DNA of 37,506 nt from an uncultured euryarchaeote (lineage in GTDB: Archaea > Nanohalarchaeota > Nanosalinia > Nanosalinales > Nanosalinaceae): assembly GCA_937132175.1 (NCBI GenBank), contig CAKZNU010000049.1, positions 1 through 37,506 of the forward strand, given 5' to 3'. Below are positions 15,384 through 22,200 of the stretch, in pieces. Below the pieces are notes generated by a model, which did not search any database, was not told the origin of the DNA, and worked only from the letters and a program-made list of their open reading frames with translations. The first letter of the stretch is position 1. Every line of letters starts with the position of its first letter. The translations under genes and the position numbers were made by a program.

Positions 15384-16932
15384 CTTTTTTATCACCTTCT
15401 TGTTCTCGCTCGCTCTCTGGTTTCCAGAGTCTCTCGACGTTTTCCTCACGCTTCCATCTGTCCAGGTAGTCCTGTAGCTGGTCCGGAAGCACATTCTTCA
15501 GTATTCGGCCCTGCCGCAGGATTCTACGTAGCTGTAGCTCCATGTTCTTGTTCAACTGGTCGTAGAAAGTTTCGTCTGCATAGAGCAGGCCTTTGCTGAT
15601 TCTCCAGTAAGCGGTCGTATCTTCTGGAGCCAGCACAAGGTATCCCCGGGTTCTTCCCTCGAACTCTCTCATCGCCTCGAGCATCTCTCCGCTGTCCGCG
15701 TAGTAAACCCCTCCTGACACCGTATCTGCGGACGGATCGACTATGAGTAACTCGTCGCCCTCTACCCCTACACACAGGCTGTAGTGGGCTGTATCCGCCT
15801 GCGGGAACAGAACAGGCTTCGCAAAGTTAGGTATTATGAGTGCTCCATCATTAAACCATACCTTGAACTCGTCCGCCAGGTCTGTGATCTTGTCGTACTC
15901 TACGTACTCTGCATGTACCTCTCCGTCCGTAAGTCCCTCTATGGCTCCGATCAGGTCATCCGGCATCGTACCTTGGCCGACCTCGGTGCCGCATATCTCT
16001 CCTATCTCGTCCTGTCCGTACCTGTATCCGAAGATGCTGAGAGCCATCTCCGCTGAGGCTGGTCCACAGTACGAAGGATCCTGTGCTATGAAGTACTCCT
16101 TCATGTCTTCCAGAGTCTCCACGTCGTTCTGTGTTTTCTTGAACTTCAGATCTGCGTTCATGACATCGGAGTTCTTTGTTATCATCGTGTAGCCTCCGTC
16201 CGTCTCTATCTCGGTGGAAAAGAGGTCTATACCTCTTATCTCTCCGCTTTCATCCTCCAGGTACACCTTCTCTCCAGGTCTTACGAGCCTGGTGTTTTTC
16301 AGATAGAAGCCTGCAGCAAGGTTCTTGAAAATATCTTTGAATCCCCAGAAGATTAATGCCGCTCCAAGCCCTACAACTGCGTATGAGGAAGCCGTGATAG
16401 CCTTAGAGATGAAGGTGTTTCCTACTCCGAGACTGTCGAGTACTATCTGTATGACCAGCAGGTAGAGGAATCCCTGTGCGCCGATTCTGAGCCCGTTGGT
16501 GGCATTTTTGGATATTCCCGCATCTCTGAGGTAGTCTCTTACGCCAAGTCCCTTCAGCACCTTTCCTCCAACCTTTGCAGTCAGGTTTACAAGTATAAGC
16601 CCTAGTAGCCCTACCAGCACGGCCGAGGCAATCCTTGGTATGCTCTGGGCCAGCGTAGACGTTAGCGTTGCGGTCAAACCTGTATTCAGGTATACAAGTC
16701 CTGCAAGTATTACTACAGAGTCTAAAGCGTACTTGAGGTATCTTACGGTGTCGTAACGCCTCTCTAGCTCTTTCTTCGTCAGGTCGTCTCCCCTTATCCA
16801 GATCTTTCTCACACTGAAGGAAGTTATCTTGGCTGCTGCGTGACCCGCTACAAGCATTACAATAGTTATGAAGGTTCTCAGGAGTGCATCCTGTTCAGCA
16901 AGCAGGCTGGATAGAAGAGTGTCAGTTGTCAT
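15355..16932 (-). CDS. MscS-like channel fused to a C39-type cysteine peptidase domain
   Basis: A 525-residue membrane protein of two recognisable parts. Residues ~15-200 hold about five TM helices, and ~195-265 match the MscS beta domain: FKDIFKNLAAGFYLKNTRLVRPGEKVYLE, then EIRGIDLFSTEI and the NSDVMNADL segment. Residues ~275-440 are a C39/papain-like peptidase: Q284 and C289 in AQDPSYCGPAS, H383 in AHYSLCVGV and D399 in LIVDPS. A charged tail of ~80 residues follows. C39 domains usually cut leader peptides after double glycine in ABC exporters; fused to a mechanosensitive-type pore this is unusual. It heads the operon with two ATP-grasp proteins. Peptide processing or gated release is inference. 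Confidence 0.87.
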   Translation of the reverse strand: MTTDTLLSSLLAEQDALLRTFITIVMLVAGHAAAKITSFSVRKIWIRGDDLTKKELERRYDTVRYLKYALDSVVILAGLVYLNTGLTATLTSTLAQSIPRIASAVLVGLLGLILVNLTAKVGGKVLKGLGVRDYLRDAGISKNATNGLRIGAQGFLYLLVIQIVLDSLGVGNTFISKAITASSYAVVGLGAALIFWGFKDIFKNLAAGFYLKNTRLVRPGEKVYLEDESGEIRGIDLFSTEIETDGGYTMITKNSDVMNADLKFKKTQNDVETLEDMKEYFIAQDPSYCGPASAEMALSIFGYRYGQDEIGEICGTEVGQGTMPDDLIGAIEGLTDGEVHAEYVEYDKITDLADEFKVWFNDGALIIPNFAKPVLFPQADTAHYSLCVGVEGDELLIVDPSADTVSGGVYYADSGEMLEAMREFEGRTRGYLVLAPEDTTAYWRISKGLLYADETFYDQLNKNMELQLRRILRQGRILKNVLPDQLQDYLDRWKREENVERLWKPESEREQEGDKKDEQTSDTGQ

Positions 16933-16960
16933 AGATTGTTATACTGAATGTCGCTTTTGC

Positions 16961-16972
16961 TGGTTAAAAACC
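16961..16972 (-). promoter_or_regulatory. Probable promoter of the channel-peptidase/ATP-grasp operon
   Basis: GGTTTTTAACC (minus strand) is a short palindromic A/T box 29-40 bp before the ATG, in the 46-bp gap after the aIF2-gamma stop. Confidence 0.45.
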
Positions 16973-16978
16973 TTGTAT

Positions 16979-18166
16979 CTATTTAATTGAGGTTATTTTT
17001 CCATGACCTATCAGTCTCCAGCGTGAACCTATCTGCCGCGATATGGCAAGCCTATCGCCTTCTTCGGCACAGACAGGTATCTTGAGATCAAGCTCTACCG
17101 TGTCTCCTGCCTGGGTTACTACGCCGGCTGACTTTCCGGTTCCGATGTTTACCATCAGGGGTTCATGTTCCTTGATGTTCTCTATCTCTTTCTCGTCTTC
17201 CGCCCCTACCAGCCTATCCATAAGCTCTACGTCAACCTGTAACCTCTCTGAGTTCTCTGGAAGAGTACCTTCATGCCCGATTACGTTTCCCGCAAGCCCA
17301 TCACTCTTCGCCATTGCGGGATCAAGGCTTGTCTCCAGACCTAGAAGCCCTCCTGGCCCTGCTTCATCGACAGTTTCGTCCCCGTGGATGATAGATCTTA
17401 CCTTGGTGCCGACGGTCTCCCACTTGTCCTCCCCGATCTTTCTTCCCGGCTTGATCTCTATCTCGTCTCCAGGTTCTAATGTCCCTTTCACGAGGCTTCC
17501 TCCGATTACCCCGCCGTTTATGTTCTGGGGCTCTGTTCCTGGCCGGTTTATATCGAAGGATCTGGCGGCCAGCATCTTCGGCTTCGAGTCCTCGTCTCTC
17601 TCCGGTGTAGGTACTTCCTGATCTATCGCCTCCAGTAAAGCATCTATGTTTACTTCGTGCTGTGCGGAGACCGGTATCACAGGTGCATCCTCTGCAACCG
17701 TTCCCTCGACAAACTCCTTAATCTGTTCATGGTTTCTCTTGACCTGTTCCTTCTCGACCAGGTCTATCTTGTTCTGTACAATTACTATGTTTTCTATACC
17801 TGTTATATCAAGTGCTGCAAGATGTTCACGTGTCTGTGGCTGAGGACATTTCTCGTCTGCCGCCACCATCAGGATTGCTCCGTCCATGATTGCTGCGCCG
17901 GAGAGTACGTTTGCCATCAGGGTTTCGTGTCCGGGTGCATCCACGAGAGAAACTGATCTCTCCGGTTCGCCTTCGCCATCCACACTGAAACCATCTTCGT
18001 CCCGGTAGTAAGAGATGTCTGCGTAACCCAGCTTTATCGTTATACCTTTTTTTAGCTCTTCGGAGTGTTCATCCGTCCATTTTCCGGAAAGTGCCTTGGT
18101 CAGAGTAGTCTTTCCGTGGTCAACGTGTCCTACCAGACCTATGTTTGCCTCAGGTGTTTCACTCAT
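16979..18166 (-). CDS. eif2g: Translation initiation factor aIF2 subunit gamma
   Basis: GTPase subunit of aIF2 that carries initiator Met-tRNA to the ribosome. Motifs are G1 GHVDHGKT (13-20), switch KKGITIKLGYAD, G3 DAPGHE (75-80), G4 NKID, and two beta-barrel domains after ~205. At 395 residues it is slightly short: the zinc knuckle that normally follows LGYAD, with two CxxC pairs, is replaced by an acidic stretch (SYYRDEDGFSVDGEGEPE) with no cysteine. Its start overlaps eS6 by 4 bp (ATGA), the standard archaeal pair. Confidence 0.96.
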   Translation of the reverse strand: MSETPEANIGLVGHVDHGKTTLTKALSGKWTDEHSEELKKGITIKLGYADISYYRDEDGFSVDGEGEPERSVSLVDAPGHETLMANVLSGAAIMDGAILMVAADEKCPQPQTREHLAALDITGIENIVIVQNKIDLVEKEQVKRNHEQIKEFVEGTVAEDAPVIPVSAQHEVNIDALLEAIDQEVPTPERDEDSKPKMLAARSFDINRPGTEPQNINGGVIGGSLVKGTLEPGDEIEIKPGRKIGEDKWETVGTKVRSIIHGDETVDEAGPGGLLGLETSLDPAMAKSDGLAGNVIGHEGTLPENSERLQVDVELMDRLVGAEDEKEIENIKEHEPLMVNIGTGKSAGVVTQAGDTVELDLKIPVCAEEGDRLAISRQIGSRWRLIGHGKITSIK

Positions 18167-18531
18167 GATTGACTCTCCAGAAGCTCATCTACTTCATCTT
18201 CGCCCTGTTCAACAACCTTTGTGTTAAGCTGTTCCGTCTGGTTTGAGACAGTGTTTCCTCTCACAGACTTTCTCTCACGTATGCCGTTTTCCTTTTCCTT
18301 CACACCGGTACCGGTCTTCAGCAGTTTTTTCTGTCTCTCCGTGCCTTCGATGCTTTCTCTCATCGGGAATCCCTGTCTGTCCGATCCCCCGGTTATCCTC
18401 AGCGTGTATCCCTCTAGCCCTATAATATCTCCGCTGAACTCGTCTCCTATCTTCTTGCCGGTAAGCTGTGGGATTTCCTGTTTCTCCGTCTGTACTGTTT
18501 CGCCATCCTGTTTTCCTATAGTTATTTTCAA
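18163..18531 (-). CDS. rps6e: Small ribosomal subunit protein eS6
   Basis: A 122-residue archaeal eS6. Recognisable are the N-terminal KITIGKQDG strand, GKKIGDEFSGDIIGLEGYTLRITGGSDRQGFPM (the family signature GGSDKQGFPM) and RKSVRGNTVS. The C-terminal tail is acidic. The start is TTG at 18531, supported by AGGTGA six nucleotides upstream; no ATG is near. eS6 and aIF2-gamma form one transcript with a TATA-like box at 18588-18597. Confidence 0.95.
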   Translation of the reverse strand: MKITIGKQDGETVQTEKQEIPQLTGKKIGDEFSGDIIGLEGYTLRITGGSDRQGFPMRESIEGTERQKKLLKTGTGVKEKENGIRERKSVRGNTVSNQTEQLNTKVVEQGEDEVDELLESQS

Positions 18532-18537
18532 GATTGT

Positions 18538-18543
18538 TCACCT
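18538..18543 (-). promoter_or_regulatory. Shine-Dalgarno site fixing the eS6 TTG start
   Basis: AGGTGA on the minus strand, 6 nt before TTG. It decides the start because the frame has no nearby ATG. Confidence 0.65.
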
Positions 18544-18587
18544 GCTCAGTCGTTTTGGTTCCGAGCATTCCAGTTATCGCTGACGAA

Positions 18588-18597
18588 TCTTTTAATA
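18588..18597 (-). promoter_or_regulatory. TATA-like box for eS6-aIF2-gamma
   Basis: GTATTAAAAG on the minus strand, 57-66 bp before the eS6 start, would leave a leader of about 30 nt including the Shine-Dalgarno site. It abuts the 15-bp palindrome next to it. Confidence 0.5.
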
Positions 18598-18612
18598 CAG
18601 GGCCCGGCCCTG
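18598..18612. repeat. 15-bp GC palindrome between divergent promoters
   Basis: CAGGGCC-C-GGCCCTG is a perfect 7-bp inverted repeat around one base. It lies next to the eS6 TATA box, at the BRE position, and about 10 bp upstream of the trkH TATA box, so it could be an operator or part of the promoter. Confidence 0.5.
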
Positions 18613-18622
18613 TTATGCGGTG

Positions 18623-18633
18623 TCTATTTATTT
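18623..18633 (+). promoter_or_regulatory. TATA-like box for trkH
   Basis: TCTATTTATTT is 22-32 bp before the GTG start, consistent with a leaderless trkH-trkA transcript. Confidence 0.55.
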
Positions 18634-18654
18634 CCGTCCTGCCTTTGTATTGAT

Positions 18655-20049
18655 GTGAGATTTGCCGTAGTAACCGGAATCCTGGGCAGACTGCTCCAGA
18701 TACTTTCAGGCCTGTTGCTGGTTCCTGTTCCTCTTGCTCTAGCCTATGGAGGCGGTTCCGGCGGTTCAGCCGTTTTTCTCAGTACAGCTTTACTGTCCCT
18801 GGCTGCAGGTACGTTGCTTCAGAGAGCCGGAAAGATAGATGAGCCGTCTCTGTCTGAGTCCGTCTATATCACCGTACTGTCATGGATTCTGGTATCCTCT
18901 CTAGCAGCTATACCTCTCTCCACGGGTCTTTCTCCGGGCAAGGCTCTCTTTGAGGCAGTCTCCGGTCTTACAACTACCGGTATATCTGCGGCCGCTGACC
19001 CCGCTCTTTTCTCTCCTGCGGTACTTTTCTGGAGGTCTCTGATCCAGTGGATCGGAGGTCTTGGCATACTTACCTTTTTCGTAGCTGTCGTAAGAGAGTC
19101 CGGGGCCGTATCCAGAAAGCTCTTTTCCGCCGAGGCACACAAGACTGATCCCGGCAGCATCAGACCCTCCCTGCTCAACTCCGTAAAGTCTCTCTGGAAG
19201 GTCTATGGTTTTTTGACGTCCGTTCTGATCGGGGCTTACGTTGTTGCCGGAATGGGCGTTTTCGATGCGGTTTTGCACTCTCTCACCACTCTCTCCACAG
19301 GAGGGTTCTCAACCGGTTCGATGAGTCTTGGAGCTTACGGTGCCCCGGTTCAGGCAGTCTCCGCCTTCTTTATGCTTCTTGGAGGGATTAACTTCGTGAT
19401 TCTCTACAGGCTTCTCAGGGCTGATACAAGGACGCTTGGCTCAGAGTTCAGGATGTACGTACTTGTATTTGCAGGCGTTTCTGCGCTGGGAGCTCTTTCC
19501 TCCGGCTCTGTCTTGGACTCGATCTTCACCTCCGCTTCCCTGGTGTCTTCGACAGGGTATGCGACGGTCGGGATCGAATCCTTCTCTGCATTCATGCAGC
19601 TTCTTTTCCTCGGTGTTCTGTTCGTTGGAGGTTCAGTGGGCTCGACGGCTGGAGGCCTCAAGATATTCCGTGTCAGGGTGCTTCTGGAGTTACTCCGTAG
19701 CAGGGTCAGGTCCTTCAGTCTCCCAGACTCGGCTCTCAACAAGCCGGTGGTGGACGGCAAGATCGTTGAGTCATCTACACTGAGAACGGTTGCTGCCTTG
19801 CTCTTTTCCTGGCTCGCGGTCTGTTTCGGTACTGCAGCAGTTGTTCTCTCACAGGAGCCTGTGAGTATCCAGCAGGCGCTGTCTCTGGCAGTTTCCTCTG
19901 TCGGGAATATGGGTCCAAGCCTGGCGTCCTCAGAGGCCGTCCTGTCCCTGAGCCCGGTTTCACGCTTCTTCCTGGCGGTAGGAATGATCGCCGGCAGACT
20001 GGAGATGATACCGGTACTGGCAATCTTTAATAGAAAGCTGCTGGAATAA
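18655..20049 (+). CDS. trkH: TrkH-type potassium uptake channel subunit
   Basis: Membrane K+ translocator. Four pseudo-repeated P-loops are visible: VSGLTTTGIS, LTTLSTGGFS, ASLVSSTGYATVG and AVSSVGNMGPS, with glycines of the selectivity filter kept. About ten hydrophobic helices surround them. At 464 residues it is normal for TrkH/KtrB. The GTG start at 18655 is placed 22-32 bp after a TATA-like box. trkA follows after 6 bp, giving the expected channel and gating-ring pair. In a salt-in halophile this would supply intracellular K+. Confidence 0.95.
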   Translation: MRFAVVTGILGRLLQILSGLLLVPVPLALAYGGGSGGSAVFLSTALLSLAAGTLLQRAGKIDEPSLSESVYITVLSWILVSSLAAIPLSTGLSPGKALFEAVSGLTTTGISAAADPALFSPAVLFWRSLIQWIGGLGILTFFVAVVRESGAVSRKLFSAEAHKTDPGSIRPSLLNSVKSLWKVYGFLTSVLIGAYVVAGMGVFDAVLHSLTTLSTGGFSTGSMSLGAYGAPVQAVSAFFMLLGGINFVILYRLLRADTRTLGSEFRMYVLVFAGVSALGALSSGSVLDSIFTSASLVSSTGYATVGIESFSAFMQLLFLGVLFVGGSVGSTAGGLKIFRVRVLLELLRSRVRSFSLPDSALNKPVVDGKIVESSTLRTVAALLFSWLAVCFGTAAVVLSQEPVSIQQALSLAVSSVGNMGPSLASSEAVLSLSPVSRFFLAVGMIAGRLEMIPVLAIFNRKLLE

Positions 20050-20055
20050 TAGGTT

Positions 20056-20697
20056 ATGTACGTTATCATAGCAGGTATTAACTCGACGTCAGAGAGACTT
20101 GTCCAGAGGCTGGAAAACAGTCATGACGTGGTTGTGATAGATCCTGATGAGGATGAATGCGACAGGCTTTACTCATCCAGCGGAGCTACCGTCATAAACC
20201 GTTCTCCGTCCACTATTGCAGCTTTACAGGATGCAGGAGTGTCTCAGGCTGATATAATTATTGCTGCCGGACGTAACGATAATGAAAACATGGTGGTATG
20301 CAGTCTTGAACGCAAGTTCGGCGTCCCGAAGATAGTTTCACGCGTGGAGGATAACGAATACGTCGAGGCATTTGATCTTATAGATGCTGAAACTGTAAGC
20401 CACAACGATGTGCTTGTGTCCCAGTTTCTCTCTGCCGTCGAGCATCCGTCTGTCATAAAGCTCTCAGATCTGGAAGGCGGTCTAGAGGCTGTGAAGGTAA
20501 AAGTGGGTGAAAAATCCGGACAGAAGGTCTCTTCCCTCGAGGACAGCTCCGGTTTTCCTGACGGTTTTCAGGTGAGTACTGTGCTCCGTGGAGATCAGCA
20601 GATGGGTCGCGAAGCACATCTTCAGAAAGGTGACAGGCTTCTGATGGTTGGGCCTCAGGAGGAGAAGCCTAAGCTCGATAGTTTCTTTTCCTCCTGA
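20056..20697 (+). CDS. trkA: TrkA regulatory subunit of the K+ uptake system
   Basis: Cytosolic RCK ring protein that gates TrkH in response to bound nucleotide. It has one TrkA-N Rossmann domain (~1-130), with IIAGINSTSERLVQ at the nucleotide loop, an acidic VVVIDPDEDEC at the end of strand 2, and ADIIIAAGRNDNEN; a TrkA-C domain follows (~145-205). At 213 residues it is the half-length form. The nucleotide loop lacks the usual GxGxxG glycines (GINSTS), so nucleotide preference may differ. Confidence 0.92.
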   Translation: MYVIIAGINSTSERLVQRLENSHDVVVIDPDEDECDRLYSSSGATVINRSPSTIAALQDAGVSQADIIIAAGRNDNENMVVCSLERKFGVPKIVSRVEDNEYVEAFDLIDAETVSHNDVLVSQFLSAVEHPSVIKLSDLEGGLEAVKVKVGEKSGQKVSSLEDSSGFPDGFQVSTVLRGDQQMGREAHLQKGDRLLMVGPQEEKPKLDSFFSS

Positions 20698-20706
20698 ATA
20701 AAAATG
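20696..20706 (+). promoter_or_regulatory. TATA-like box for photolyase
   Basis: GAATAAAAATG overlaps the trkA stop codon and lies 21-31 bp before the photolyase GTG start, so photolyase may be transcribed separately. Confidence 0.45.
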
Positions 20707-20726
20707 TTGGGCGGAAATTAGGATAT

Positions 20727-22145
20727 GTGACAGCGATAGTACCTGTCAGGCGGGCGATGAGAGAACACGACAATACTGCTCTCGTCGAGGCATCTAGGAA
20801 CCATGAGGAAGTCGTACCTGTACATATAGTCGATGAAAGTTTCTTCTCCGAGCATACGCTTGGATACCCGAGAGTGAGGTTCTGGAGTGAGAGCCTGAAG
20901 AAACTGAAGAAAGGCATGGGAGATGGCAAGGATCTTGTTGTTCGGAGAGGAGAGCCTCTGGAGGAGCTCCAAAGACTTGTCGACGAGGTTGAGGCAGATA
21001 AGCTTTATTACAACAGGGAGTATACACCGTACGCCAAGAAAAGGGACTCACGGATAGAGGAGTCTCTGGATATTTCTGTGGAAAGCTTCAAGGACTCTGT
21101 TATGTTTGAGAAGAAAGAGATTCTCACAAACTCCGGAACCCCGTACAAAGTCTATACATACTACAAGAAGAAATGGTTTAAAAACACCAAGAGAAAGCCA
21201 CAGGAGGTCGAGGACTACAAGACCCCGGAGCTTGAATCGGTTGAGATCCCTGGCCCGGAGGAGATGGGATTCGAGATGCCGGATGAGATGGAATGGGTCT
21301 GGGACGCCTCCAGAGATGCCGGTCTTGAAAGAATGGAGGAGTTCAAGGATCTGATACTGGACTATGATCGTGACCGGGACTACGCTTGGAAGGACGCGAC
21401 CTCAAGGCTTTCCCCTCACCTGAAGTTTGGTACCGTATCTCCGAGAGAGGTCTTCTGGGAGGCGGAAAGGGTTAAGGCAAGGAACCAGGACTCGGATATC
21501 TCCGGTATCGAGACCTGGCAGGAGGAACTGGCCTGGAGGGATTATTACTTCCAGATTCTCTGGAACTATCCGCACGAAGTGGAGGAGCCGTTTATGGACA
21601 AGTACCGTGGAAACGAACCTGACTGGGACTCCAGAGACCAGACACCGGAGAAGTGGAACGCCTGGGTTGAGGGGAAGACAGGTTACCCGTTCGTCGATGC
21701 CGGGATGCGTCAGCTCAAAGAGACCGGCTGGATGCACAACAGACTCCGAATGGTGGTAACAAACTTCTCCTGCAAGGATCTCTGGCTAGAGTGGCGTGAC
21801 GTTCACGAGTACTTCTCAAAGATGTTTGTGGACGCAGAGATCTCGGCGATGGTAGGGGGAATACAGTGGAGTTACTCGATAGGTACCGATGCACAGCCGT
21901 ACTTCAGGGTATTTAATCCGACCTCACAGGCAGAAGACTATGATCCAGATGGAAACTATATCAGGAAATGGGTCCCGGAGCTGGAGGATGTTCCCGACAA
22001 GTACATTCATGAGCCGTGGAAGATGCCGGAAGAGGTCCAGAGAAACTGTGGTGTGGAAATCGGGAAGGACTATCCGGACAGGATAGTTAACTATGATGAG
22101 GAAAGGAAGAGATCTGTCGAAAGGTTCGAGAAGATAGAAAACTAG
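20727..22145 (+). CDS. phr: Deoxyribodipyrimidine photolyase / cryptochrome family
   Basis: Flavoprotein that splits UV-induced pyrimidine dimers using light. The N-terminal antenna domain is recognisable by RRAMREHDNTAL and VVPVHIVDE. The C-terminal FAD domain holds LSPHLKFGTVSPREVF, WQEELAWRDYYFQ, GYPFVDAGMRQL, TGWMHNRLRMVV and GTDAQPYFRVFNP. At 472 residues it fits a class I enzyme. An oddity: where E. coli photolyase has NNGGWQW, this protein has MVGGIQW, so the flavin-facing Asn and the proximal electron-transfer Trp appear replaced. Repair activity is therefore likely but not certain. GTG start. Confidence 0.93.
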   Translation: MTAIVPVRRAMREHDNTALVEASRNHEEVVPVHIVDESFFSEHTLGYPRVRFWSESLKKLKKGMGDGKDLVVRRGEPLEELQRLVDEVEADKLYYNREYTPYAKKRDSRIEESLDISVESFKDSVMFEKKEILTNSGTPYKVYTYYKKKWFKNTKRKPQEVEDYKTPELESVEIPGPEEMGFEMPDEMEWVWDASRDAGLERMEEFKDLILDYDRDRDYAWKDATSRLSPHLKFGTVSPREVFWEAERVKARNQDSDISGIETWQEELAWRDYYFQILWNYPHEVEEPFMDKYRGNEPDWDSRDQTPEKWNAWVEGKTGYPFVDAGMRQLKETGWMHNRLRMVVTNFSCKDLWLEWRDVHEYFSKMFVDAEISAMVGGIQWSYSIGTDAQPYFRVFNPTSQAEDYDPDGNYIRKWVPELEDVPDKYIHEPWKMPEEVQRNCGVEIGKDYPDRIVNYDEERKRSVERFEKIEN

Positions 22146-22168
22146 TTTCTGAAAGCTATCACACCTGT

Positions 22169-22179
22169 AATACTTAAAC
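22169..22179 (+). promoter_or_regulatory. TATA-like box for the surface protein
   Basis: AATACTTAAAC is 22-32 bp before the ATG, fitting a leaderless transcript. Confidence 0.55.
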
Positions 22180-22200
22180 ATCAGACTCTCTTGTGTAGAT

